The notes beneath the pieces are model-generated. The model saw only the letters and a list, made by a program, of their open reading frames with translations. It ran no database searches and was not told the DNA's origin. From Pempheris klunzingeri (taxonomy: Eukaryota > Chordata > Actinopteri > Acropomatiformes > Pempheridae), in NCBI RefSeq assembly GCF_042242105.1, contig NC_092013.1:15741618-15805617 (forward strand): a DNA stretch of 64,000 nucleotides. The letters are read 5' to 3'. This document shows, piece by piece, positions 13,801-24,259 of this stretch. A program made the translations under genes and the position numbers. The first letter of the stretch is position 1; the number at the start of each line of letters is the position of its first letter.

Positions 13801-14235
13801 GACAAATATTTCACCTTTTCATGTACTGATCCAGCCCAATTGCTCGCAGTCTTACATGAGCATTCAGTATGTGTTACGAAATCCACCTCCATGTGACAGT
13901 ACAATAACATGGTATCAGTTAACCTGGCTCATTCAATAAAGCAAGATTTGCTCTGTTAAAGCATCACTAGCCCAATTTAGAAGGTGTAGTTACATCAGCA
14001 GTACAACAATCTGAACGCATTTTAAAGTTAGTTTTAGTTATGTATATAATTGTGTATAAATCACTATTAGACACCTGTGGGACACACAAAGAACCAAAGG
14101 TGCTGAATAAAATGTCGTTGCAGGTTTTGTGTGTATGTAGGCGCACTTCTCTTTTTATTCATAGTTCCTCATCACATCAGTAGCTTTAGTCTTTGTTTCA
14201 TAATACTCAAGAAAAAAAAAAAAGCCACACAAACC
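10885..14235. other. Intergenic region downstream of alas1, no gene supported
   Basis: AT-rich sequence with a homopolymer T run near 13277-13290, a GT-rich patch near 11972-12012 and no recognised gene. Frames of 60-93 codons occur on both strands but have neither family resemblance nor splice context. The stretch at about 11890-11960 (TGCACATTACTGCACATACT) resembles a LINE 3' end, but too weakly to call. Confidence 0.55.
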
Positions 14236-14258
14236 CAAACTTTCTTTTCTTCTTATAT

Positions 14259-14264
14259 TTTATT
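14259..14264 (-). promoter_or_regulatory. alas1: Likely poly(A) signal of alas1
   Basis: TTTATT on the plus strand is AATAAA on the minus strand, 148 nt past the alas1 stop codon. A second AATAAA lies at 14154-14159 and could serve as a distal signal. The 3'UTR is therefore predicted to end near 14240 or 14135. Confidence 0.55.
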
Positions 14265-14411
14265 GTGAGCATATAACATCTGAACATAGAATATTTTAAA
14301 TAATATGTGTAGGAGGACTTATCAAAGATAATTAATACATTCTATGACAGCGATAGAGGAATGGGTGTAGAGTGTGTATGTGCCGCCTCTAGCCAGCAGT
14401 AGGTAGTAGTG

Positions 14412-17400
14412 TTATGCGCAGGCCGAGATAGGGTGGCTGAGGCCACTGAAGTAAGACTTTTCTCGCTCGCTCATCAGCTCAAAGTGCAGCGGCTGCTGGC
14501 AGAAGGTGCACTCTCCCGATGAGTGGGGCTTCAGCTCCAGGCCAACCTCCTTCCATGTGTGCACCAGCCTCTCTATTAGGGAAAAAACATAAGAGAGTGG
14601 AGGCCAAGTTAACCCTTATTACCAACAGAAAGCTGCATTCAGTTACACACTTCATTAAGTTGCTGAAGTTTAGCAACCAACTTGAGTGTAAACAAGTTTA
14701 ACCTGGGGGAAAAAAAGCGCACATCTCCAACACTACTGGGGGGTGTTTAAATGTCCGACAGAGCTGAACCACATTAAAAAGACTACTGGATTTTCTTACC
14801 AACAAAGTATTTCATCATCTCAGGGGTGTGGTGAGGCGTCGGGGCAATACGCAGAAGCTCATCGCCCCTGGCAACGGTGGGATAGTTGATGGCCTGCACG
14901 TAGATGTTGTGGCGACTCATCATGAGGTCACACACTTCTGTATTTTTCTCTGCGTTTGATACCTAGAAATAATAACAAAAGACATAGGTGATGATTAGAA
15001 TGGAGCCATTTAGGAGTTTTTGATTGTAACATGACTAAAGTACTCTCTCTGTGTCAGATTTCATGTTGTTAGGCAATAAATCCAATAATAAAATACCCGG
15101 ATTGGGATGATGTGGCTGGGGCAGTGCACCACAGGCAGCCCTGAGTCCATCAGCATTTGTCTGAGCAGCTTGACGTTGCGCTGGTGTTTACGTCTTAGTG
15201 TGCGGCCTTCTTCCCCTTTAAGAACCTGGATGGACTCCTTGGCTCCGGCTAACAGCATTGGTGGCAGAGACGTGGTGAAGATGAAACCAGCGGCGTAAGA
15301 ACGCACCATGTCCACCAGAGCAGCTGTACTTGCTATGTAGCCGCCCACACAGCCGAAGGCCTTGCCTGGGGAAAGACATGACATATAAGTGGTTATTCTT
15401 AAATCTGGTTAATTGCTACACCTACAGAGACTCAGATCTGTATCATATCAGCAAAGATCCTTGTTTAACCAGTCACTACATTATGCTAAGTGGTCTATGC
15501 AAAATCCTCCCACTGTAATCTCACAAAAACTCGATCATCCTGAAATGGCAGTTGCAGCAGTGCAGGGGCTCTGGAGCTCTCTGTTAGAAGTGATTGTCCC
15601 CTCAGCTTGACAGCGACACACAGACGGAGAGTAATTCAATTCAAGAGCGGAACAAGAGCCCACAGTCTCCTAGCAACAACCGAGCCGCTCCAGCTTCTTT
15701 AAGCCCTCTGGCATATTGTGTGACATGTATGAGGCCTGATCCTGAGCATTAACAGCATAACAGAGAACTAGGCCATTCCCTCTAGCTGATAGTAACTATT
15801 TTGAGATAGATAAAAGAAAAAAATACAGCAAAATATAAAATGGAAAAAATACGGACACAACTCGCCCGAAGTGTGAACTATAAATGGTTCACGTAATCAA
15901 GAACGTTTTGTAGAATCTTTGTCAGAATATCACCAGAAACTGGTTTTAGTTGGGATTACATGCTGACCTAGTGTCCCTGAGACGATATCCATCTTGTGCA
16001 TGATGCCGTCCCTGTCTCCGATGCCTCCTCCTCTGGCGCCGTACAGGCCAACGGCGTGAACCTCGTCTACGAAGGTGATGGCGCCAAACTCATGGGCCAC
16101 ATTGCACATCTCCTCCAGCGGACACACAGCACCTGTGTTACAGAAATATGATTTAGCCATTAGCCAAAATACATGCGACAAATACGCAACTGTAGTCTGA
16201 CCCCACATCTATGAAATACATTTCCTTTGTTAGACGTCTGTTAAGTAAATAAAGTTGATTGAATGCTGGTTCTTGTGCAACTAATTGTGTAGCTCTAATT
16301 GACATTCACGACAATGTAATAAAAAAGTTTTATAAATGCTTTAAAAAAATGTAAGTAATGGGAAACACAACTAACCATCCATGGAATGGACGGTTTCAAA
16401 GGCCACGATCTTTGGTTTTGTGGGGTCTCCCTTCTGTAGAAGCTCTCGGAGGTGAGGAACGTCATTATGGCGGAAAATGAATTTCTTCGCACCACTGTTC
16501 CTGATACCCTGGATCATTGAGGCGTGGTTGCCGGCGTCAGAGTAGATTTCACAACCTAAAATTGTTCAGAAAAAAAGAAGGGTTAGCATCAAAGTGACTT
16601 AGTTCAATGCATATACGGCGCACGTTATTTAGTGACTAATTATAAACGCACAGAAATGTTGGATTGATTGTAAACATGTAGACATTTTTTGTTTACCAGG
16701 CAGCATCTTGGCGAGGGTGAAGAGGGTGGAGTCATTGGCAACAAAGCAGGAGGTGAAGAGCAGTGCGGCGTCCTTCTTATGAAGGTCAGCCAGTTCTTGT
16801 TCCAGCTCCACGTGGAATTTACTGGTCCCGGAGATGTTTCTCGTGCCTCCCGCCCCTGAACCATGCTTTCGTAAAGTATCCCTAGAAATAGAAGACAAAA
16901 CAGACAACAAATTGTTTTTGTTGTTTTGTTGGTACTCGTTTGTATGCCAGACGGAAGTTCAGAGAGTGCTAAGGCTACAAGACATGGAACATTTTTTATT
17001 AATTAACAGAGGAGTTGCTAGTAGCAAGGGACACTTTGCTTCAAGGTGTTACTTAATAACAAAGCTGGGCAAGCTCATACAAGCTGTAAGGAAAAAAAGA
17101 AAAATATCCTGCCTCACTGGGGCCCATGAGGATTAGGTGTAAACTATGGCCAACTAACACGACTCCCACACAAACAATGGACTGGATCACCCATGGGTGT
17201 CAGGTTGTATTCGGTGGTGTGTAATGTCTCATTTATCTCAGTTTGAATCTCTCTCTATGCTCACTAAAGCATCAACACAAGATGTCGACCGCTGAGGAAA
17301 ATATTTGTTTCACTGCATATAAACACATCTAGACCCGAGAGACTGAGTCAGACGTGTTTTTTCCCCACAACTCCTCCAATACTCACATTATAGACTGCAC

Positions 17401-18672
17401 GACCCGTGGGTGTCGACTCATGCCCAGGTAGTCGTTGCTGCACCAAACGGACACCTCCCTCTTTTCCTCTAAAGAGCCCGTAAAGTCTTCGGCCATGGGG
17501 AACTCGTTGGCCAGACGGTTCACCGTCTTAAACACACGGTATGTGTGGTCGTTCTTCTTCTCTACTATCTTCTTCTCAAAAAAGTCATCGTAATGGAAGT
17601 GGGACACTGTAACAGAACAGGAAGATGGAGCTTGCTTAATGTGGCTTTCATTGTGACAGTTGAAGCGATGCCTTGCGTGGTGAAAGTCTTAACTCGCCTT
17701 ACTCTAAAGTCAAAATGACTTATTAGTAATTAAATTACAATACGAGAGTGAAATTGTTACTAATATGCAGTGGCAGTAGCTTCACATGGTAGCTTAACAA
17801 CTGTCGATACTGTGTCAATACTTTTACATGTGAAGAAGTTGTCAGAGCTCCACAATAAAACTTACTACTGCCTGGCAAGTTGTCCTGCAGCAAGTGGGAG
17901 ACCCTTTTAGGTCGTTGTTTCAGGAGGGTCTTCATCAAACTGGTTTGCTCCTCTCCGCTTCCCTTCATGGTACTGGCCAAGGGCGACTTCATCAACTGGT
18001 TAGGGGACACTTCTGCAAAAGGTCAAGAGAGGACAAAAACAATAGTGTCACGTTATATATACACAATATGATCTGCCAAAAATAGTGCTGGCTGATATAT
18101 TATTAAACAACTCTTACCTTTGTGGACAGTGCGGACTTCCTGAACATCCTCTTGGAACTCCATGCCAACCTGGCGGACCACACTGCTGTTCTTCTGGCCC
18201 ATCTCAGCAGCCAGGAAAGGGCATTTGGAGGCCACCGCCTGGCCTGAGGGTGGCATAGGGTGGCCAGCAGGCAGCTTGGACTCCCCTTCCTTTTTGGGGC
18301 CTGTGGACAGTGGACAAAATAAGTTTTAGACTTTAAATACACGATTACAAACAACCTATGACCAATAATGCATTTGGTCATTACATAGACTGTGATATCT
18401 CACTTCCTATAATGTAGCTACAGTGTTGTATCTACTCGTTCTCTGTCACATTCACCTTCATTAGCAGACATGGTGTCCTCCGTCGTCTTCTGGTGGGAAG
18501 AGGAGGAGGAGGAGCAGAGGGCCCGTGCCATCGATGGAGCCATGGGTTTAGAGGCCAGCTCCATCATGATGGGGCATCGCTGGGCGAAAGGCATCAGAGA
18601 CGTTTTGGTCTGCTGGAGGAAGGCCTGGGGCACACGGGCCAGGAATGGACAGCGACGCACTATCACATCCAT
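14412..18672 (-). CDS. alas1: 5-aminolevulinate synthase 1 (housekeeping), mitochondrial; complete, 10 coding exons
   Basis: PLP enzyme of the mitochondrial matrix that condenses glycine with succinyl-CoA to 5-aminolevulinate, the first and rate-limiting step of haem synthesis. Coding exons: 18672-18456, 18300-18118, 18012-17866, 17606-17387, 16881-16697, 16555-16376, 16132-15968, 15365-15097, 14962-14800, 14572-14412. They total 1890 nt, or 629 aa (human ALAS1 has 640). All junctions are GT/AG and in phase. The N-terminus holds three Cys-Pro haem-regulatory motifs: RRCPFLARV (Cys8), QRCPIMMEL (Cys33) and [10 protein letters not shown] (Cys99). The catalytic core shows [30 protein letters not shown] and SGTLGKAFG, with the PLP lysine at residue 434. 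The C-terminus reads [16 protein letters not shown]. The start at [10 protein letters not shown] aligns with human MESVVRRCPF. ALAS2 is less likely: the three-CP leader and C-terminal tail fit ALAS1, and no 5' iron-responsive stem-loop was noticed. Confidence 0.97.
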
Positions 18673-18705
18673 ATTCAGCACTGGTGATGATGATTGTCAA
18701 GTGGC
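18673..18705 (-). other. alas1: alas1 exon 2, 5'UTR part
   Basis: The acceptor TTTCCTTTAG ends at 18706 (minus strand), leaving 33 nt of untranslated sequence before the ATG at 18672. An upstream in-frame GTG at 18681 was not chosen because the ATG gives the conserved N-terminus. Confidence 0.8.
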
Positions 18706-19803
18706 CTAAAGGAAATAGTTGAAACTTGAAAAGTGCCCTGTGGACATCTCAGATACTCCTTTGCAAGCGCTGCAAAAACCTGTTTTGCAGGATTGATGCT
18801 TAAAAGCCACAGTAATCCAAAAAATACAAAATACATTCCCCCCCCCCATTTTCTACCCAATTACACTTTGAAAGAAAAATGGTGAATAGTGGTTTATGGT
18901 AACCCGTTCTTTAACACAAAATAACATTTCTTAAATTTTATGATAAAACCTTTCTGTCAAACTTCTATTTAATGGGTTAATAATGGACCTTCAAGCTAAG
19001 CTGTTTTATCACAGCACCCTGCTATAATCCATGATACAATTCTTTAGGGACTGCCTCTCCGAAAGCAACACGTTTGTGAAATTTAGTTAGTGTCGCCAGT
19101 TTAATTGGAAGGAAAAAAGCGGCTAAAGAAATGTGATAGCAAAGCGAAGAACTACTGAGGTCACTGCAACAGGAGTCTGGCCATGACTCTGTAATAAACA
19201 TACACAAAAATGTCTCATTGCGTAACAACGTAAATTTTAGGCACATCCGTGTGTAGTGCTTCCCCCCCTGTAGGGACCGGGTCACAGCTACACACATACC
19301 TCGACGTGGTGTTCACTCCCTCACTTTTCCACTCTTCCTTGACAGAGTGGTTCCAGGAAAAGGAATAAGAGCCGGCACCATTAACACGTTCTCTGAAGCA
19401 CCTAATGTCACTAATTTGCACTTTTGAATACTAGGAGCAACCTTCACATCTTATTTAGCTGATATTTTTGACTACATTCAACATTCTACATGGTTTTCAT
19501 AAGTCACCCCGCGAGTCTGAGAAGCTCACTGGTGTTACAACGGATGATAGAGAAGATTGAATAACCTGGTTTATAAAACCCGGTCTCCTTGCCTTCACCG
19601 TATGATTTTACAGGCAGAATAAAAACAGTGACTTTGACCTCTAGCTACTGTTACAACCCGTGTTAATTTTAAAGCCGGCTGAGTCGTGGCCCCTCTGATC
19701 GTGATCCTTGCCGGCTGACCGAGCTTAGCGTTAGCTAATGCTAACACTAGCTACAAAGCTACAACCAGAAGTGGGAACGATGATGGCTAAATAAGACACT
19801 CAC

Positions 19804-19965
19804 CTCTTAAAAACTTCACGCTTCCGGGGTAACCCTCTTTATCAGACGTGTGGCGGACAGGATGGCAGCAGCGAAGCCAATCTAATGTTGCACTCCGGCT
19901 ACAATTACTCTTTTTTTGTTAAAGAAGACGGAGGAGATGCTTCGTTATCCTGCACTGAGGACGAA
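19804..19965 (-). other. alas1: alas1 non-coding first exon (5'UTR)
   Basis: A consensus donor (GTGAGT) follows position 19804 on the minus strand, about 1.1 kb upstream of the coding exon, and the TATA box at 19992-19996 sets the likely start near 19965. No ATG was noticed in the part checked (about 19810-19920). ALAS1 genes usually have such an untranslated first exon. The upper boundary is inferred from TATA spacing. Confidence 0.6.
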
Positions 19966-20045
19966 CGAGAAGGACGAGGACGGACGAGAGCTTATAAGAG
20001 CAACACCGGAGGGAAGTCTCGCGAGATCCCGTCCATTGACGTCAA
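19966..20045 (-). promoter_or_regulatory. alas1: alas1 core promoter: TATA box, TCTCGCGAGA element, CRE
   Basis: Read leftward toward alas1, the order is: TGACGTCA, a perfect palindromic cAMP-response element (20044-20037); TCTCGCGAGA, a palindrome found at many vertebrate housekeeping promoters (20026-20017); then TTATAAG with TATAA at 19996-19992. On the plus strand the CRE runs directly into CAAAGTTCA, which resembles an HNF4/nuclear-receptor half-site pair. Mammalian ALAS1 is known to be induced by fasting through cAMP/CREB and PGC-1alpha, so a CRE here is functionally sensible. Occupancy is not shown by sequence. Confidence 0.7.
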
Positions 20046-20068
20046 AGTTCATTGAAGTCAGTCAGTCT

Positions 20069-20070
<2 letters not shown>

Positions 20071-20113
<43 letters not shown>
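20071..20113. repeat. (GT)n microsatellite upstream of alas1
   Basis: 43 nt of uninterrupted GT beginning 27 nt upstream (with respect to alas1) of the CRE. Confidence 0.98.
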
Positions 20114-20115
<2 letters not shown>

Positions 20116-20271
20116 TGAGTGAGTCACATGTAAGCAAACACCGTCATCTGGGAAACGTAATATGGGTGTTTGAACGGATACATGTACTTGATTTGTTTTG
20201 GCTTTTTATTACATACACTGCACGCAATTAAAGGGACTGCAAAATGTCAGTGGCCCTGACACGTCTGTTAA

Positions 20272-20288
20272 CTCAATCAATCAATCAG

Positions 20289-20326
<38 letters not shown>
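20272..20326. repeat. (TCAA)n tetranucleotide array
   Basis: About 55 nt of TCAA units with one TCAG variant. It abuts the dispersed repeat that follows and is probably its tail-type satellite. Confidence 0.95.
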
Positions 20327-20820
20327 TTTATTTGTTTATATAGAGCCAATTTATAACAGTGTTATCTCAAGATGCTTTCCATAAAGATCAGGTCTAGACC
20401 AAACTCTAGAGAGAGAGAGAGAGGGAGATCCAGTGGCAATAAAAACTCCCTTTTAATGGGAAGAAAGCTCGAACAGAACCAGGCTCAGAGGTGGGCGGCT
20501 TTCTGTTGGGGTCCGTGTTGGAGGTTGGAGAGAAACAGAGAGATAGAGAGAGAAGGGGGGTGGGGTTCACAGCAAACAACAACCAGAATAATAACAGCAA
20601 CTATAGTACTGATAATAGGAATAAGACTAATAATGATCAATATGGTAACAGTGACCTGACAATAGTTAATATATGAATAATAACAACATGACTAATATTA
20701 GTAAAAAGTGCCGGCGGCTGATGATCTACAGCAGTGATTCATGGAAGCCAGAGAACCACAGCCAGGAGAACCCTGACCACGATCCACAGGAACCTGAGAG
20801 ATGAGAAAAGAAGATACCAA
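20327..20820 (-). repeat. Dispersed fish repeat E
   Basis: Starts with TTTATTTGTTTATATAGAGC, then ATCTCAAGATGCTTTCCATA, AGGTCTAGACCAAACTCT, CAATAAAAACTCCCTTTTAA and GAAAGCTCGAACAGAACCAG, ending around GATCCACAGGAACCTGAGAG. I recognise this series as a repeat very common in percomorph genomes, often headed by a simple repeat as here. Orientation and class are uncertain. The open frames within it are not genes. Confidence 0.75.
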
Positions 20821-21530
20821 GTTAGTAACAGACATTAAAGAGACATGAAGCGAAAGAATGGAGAGGAAGGAACTGTATGTTCAAGGTGGTATCTCAAACT
20901 GCTCCTTCAAGTGTTGCATGACTAACTTTGGTACACGATACTGTGATTTTTGAATGGACAAACTACGCTATGAATCCTAACTTCAGCTCAATAGATTGGT
21001 TGTTGTGATGGAGTGGAGAGATCTGCTGTGCACATGTGACCTCTGGTGTTGAAAAGGTGACACTGAACCTGAACGGGTTCTCAACATTGACTGTAGCGTA
21101 TAAAAGTATATTGAATTTGGGTAAATGAGAAAACTTAATGTGTGCATGTGCATAGGTGCCTGAACAATGGAGCAGGCGGAGCAGCTACTCCACCCTGAGA
21201 CTTGGGGTATTTTTGGGTATTTTTGCCCCATTTTTTGATCAGACAGTTTTGATATTTTCAAACATTTGAGCAAGTTTGGATTAAACTAGTTATATCTGGC
21301 TGCATTACATATAATATGTGAATTACAAATGACATGTCCTGTCCTTACCTATGCCATTTTCTCATATAAACACAGGACAATGTGATACGGTATTCTATGG
21401 CTATGCATGGCAATGTACAGTATTCTGTGGTAATGTATGGTGTTCTATGGTATTATAAGGCAATCAAATGGCAAATCAAGACAACATGAAGAGATGCGTA
21501 TATTAACGTTACTATTATAGTCACATGTTG
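20821..21530. other. Intergenic spacer, nothing recognised
   Basis: Unique-looking AT-rich DNA between dispersed repeat E and the piggyBac remnant. It shows a short local duplication of TATTCTATGG/TATTCTGTGG-like words at about 21390-21455 and no coding signal. Confidence 0.5.
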
Positions 21531-21534
21531 CCAA

Positions 21535-22472
21535 CCCTCCTGTTGTCCTCGGGTCAAAATGACCCGCCACTGTGTTAAAAACCAAAAACAATTCCCCTAA
21601 ACGATATTTTTTCAACTTGAAATTTGATGACTTTTCCTAGATTGACCCCAACATTAGAAAAAGTGAATTGTTGCCTTTATTCACATTTCCATGTAAGCTG
21701 TACAAAAAAAGGTACAAAGATCGTCTTCGGGTCAAAATGACCCGACAGTCAAATTGAGTTGTTACACACCACAGAATGTGAGAATGTTTTAGTTCTGTCT
21801 CAGATCAATCAGTAGCAGACATAAACAAGACAAGACAGGTAGTCTTCTTGCAGACTGCACTGCCTTTGATCTGACCCAAATGTAACAATATTGCCCCTTT
21901 GTCTGTGGATTCCCAGAGGCTATAAAGGTGCTGCAGATGACAGTACCCCGAATTATCTCTGTGCTGAAGCCATGAGTGCGCGTCATAACGTCGAACAGGC
22001 TCTAGAGCTGATTTTTTCAGATGTCCAGCAAGACAACTCTGATTCAGAAGAGGAAGTGGAGGATGTATCAGAAGAAGAAGATGGGGAGGAATACCCTATA
22101 ATACCCATAATCTGGGATGCAGAGAGTGGAAGGCCAATTTTCTGAGCCACAATGCCACTCAAACTCTTTCACACCCACTCAAGACTGCTACGATTTGATA
22201 ACCGGGAGTCAAGACAACAAGAAACAATGATACGATTGACAGTGTCATAGCAACGAGTGGTGTCTTGAATAAATGCAATCTTTCTGCCAGGTGAAGAGGG
22301 AAAACTCAGGTATTCACACAATTTGTGGTGAATGACAAGTTGTTTCTTCAAGCAAAATAAGATTTGGTGTTTCAAATTCAATTAAGTTGCTTATATTGGG
22401 GGTTTAATGAAGATGGGTCATTTTGACCCGGAGGACACGGGGTGTATACAGAATATGAGGACAACAGGAGGG
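21535..22472 (+). mobile_element. piggyBac-type transposon, internal deletion derivative (938 bp)
   Basis: Both ends carry a perfect 16-bp terminal inverted repeat, CCCTCCTGTTGTCCTC (21535-21550, and its complement at 22457-22472). The right end is followed by the canonical target site TTAA (22473-22476); the left flank is CCAA, a decayed TTAA. A palindromic GGGTCAAAATGACCCG occurs at 21551-21566 and again at 21729-21744, and GGGTCATTTTGACCCG at 22415-22430, as in fish piggyBac ends. A full element would be over 2 kb, so most of the transposase gene is missing. Between the ends is a short acidic frame typical of the transposase N-terminus (separate entry). Confidence 0.85.
21972..22145 (+). 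pseudogene. N-terminal remnant of a piggyBac transposase
   Basis: A 57-codon frame begins MSARHNVEQALELIF and continues into a run of Ser/Glu/Asp (residues about 18-43). This is the layout of piggyBac/PGBD transposase leaders: a short VEQALELIF-like helix, then an acidic low-complexity stretch. It stops at 22143-22145, far short of the roughly 550-600 residues of a transposase, and no DDE catalytic core follows before the right terminal repeat. The ATG at 21972 is chosen by family resemblance; an upstream in-frame ATG at 21891 adds 27 codons of unlikely sequence. Confidence 0.7.
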
Positions 22473-22694
22473 TTAAAAAAAAATTGAAAAATACATTTTG
22501 TATTTGTAGTGTCCTGAAAATGTTAATAAGTAAAGTAAAAGTTATTGTACTAAAAGATAGAAAGAATATGTGGATTACTCTTATACTGAAATTATCTTGA
22601 AATAATAAATAAAACAATAGACCTGCTGTATGCTAATGCATAGCTCTACTTCCACTAGGCAGAGCAGATCATAACATACTGCATTTAAAGCCAC

Positions 22695-23225
22695 ACTACA
22701 GTCCTGTGGTCCAGCGGCAACCTGTGATCACCAGAGCTGTCCGGAGGTGGTCACAGGAGGCAGAAGAGACTCTTCAGGGATGTTTTGAGGTGACCAACTG
22801 GGATGTTCTAATTAATAATTCCTCCTCCTTCTGCAGGAGGGATACTCAACTAACAGACTCGTTCAATCATGTGCAATATTATCATGTACAATACTTGTCA
22901 AGTGCAATATTCAAGTGTAATATTCCTGTACGATACCTTTTTACTGTTTACGCTCAATTCACTTTCTGTTATTTCTCGCTTCTTGTTTACATTTTGTACT
23001 TATTTTTATTTAATTTGTTAGGCACTATTTCTCTGCAACCACTTAGACACTCTACACACTTAAACACTTTGCACTTTGTACTTTGTTCACTTATTTTGAT
23101 TTTTATTGAATTACTAACCTTTCTGTAATTGTGTATACTGCTCTAACTTTTGTATTTGTATCCTGGCAAAATAATTTCCTTCGGGATGAATAAAGTTGAT
23201 CTTATCTTATCTTATCTTATAATAG
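22695..23225 (+). mobile_element. LINE (jockey/L2-type) remnant: ORF fragment plus 3' end
   Basis: Near 22723-22800 the plus strand encodes VRRWSQEAEETLQGCFEVTN, which resembles a segment between the endonuclease and RT of the same LINE family as the 9.9-kb fragment. It is followed by an AT-rich 3'UTR (TGCACTTTGTACTTTG) and then TTCCTTCGGGATGAATAAAG with a short (CTTAT)n tail at 23198-23220, the characteristic LINE 3' terminus. The RT domain is deleted between the two parts. Confidence 0.75.
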
Positions 23226-23229
23226 CACC

Positions 23230-23900
23230 CTGTTCATGAGCACAGACCCTCTATTCTGTAAACTGCTGTCAGTCCAAATCAGCTATATATTGAAATCGAA
23301 GACAGTATGCCAGAAGTCAAGTCCTGCAAGTAAAACTTCATGGCAAACAGAGCCAAAGCCTAAAGAGATCTGTAGAGGGCAGCAAAACACCACATCTGTC
23401 CATGCTGAGGCAGCAACATCAGGACTGGCTCTGGAGACTGTATGGACAGTTTCAGATATCACAGAAAGAATTACTTTTACAGATCAAATATGCATCCAAA
23501 GTAGTAATGCATTCAAAGAGTTGTAATTGTGAGCAAATATTTTAAAAAATGAATCCACTGTTTCCTTATGTTTATTGAGCATGCACGCAAGCATGCAATT
23601 GTGACACTATCCACAAACAACGGCGATGTTATTTATTGTACAAATGTGTGTTGTTGTACTCTTTGCAATTTAAGAGATTAGTATTTCTTTGTTGTTATTA
23701 CATGTCTATGTTCATGTATCATATTATGAGGGTAGAACACAGACTGGAAATTAAAAAATGTCTCTAAAACCATCTCAACAAAAAGTGGCCATTGTTGATG
23801 GTAGAAATTATTGCAGGGTTGTTGGCTGGTAGGCGCACCTACTACACTCTCAACAGGTGTATACCGTTTAGCATAATGATTAAGTTTTTAATGACTCCTC
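23230..23900. other. Intergenic spacer before shisa5, nothing recognised
   Basis: No recognised repeat or exon. A 96-codon frame at 23236-23526 has no family resemblance and no splice or promoter context. Confidence 0.5.
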
Positions 23901-24021
23901 CACTATCACAAAGGCAAACATATGACCTCCGAGCCAACCGACAGAGAGAGCCGTAGAGCTGCTGGTCTAAACAGCATCATGGAAGGACGGGCTGTACTTC
24001 GGCTGAGTGAGGCATCACTGT

Positions 24022-24200
<179 letters not shown>

Positions 24201-24259
24201 TTCAGATCAGACCTGAGTCCCACAGTATCCTGCCTGAATCCGGGAATCTTGAAGCAGCC

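Noticed and set aside
20372-20676. Plus-strand frames of 61-95 codons
   Set aside because: They fall inside the dispersed repeat at 20.33-20.8 kb and its GA/AAT simple sequence.
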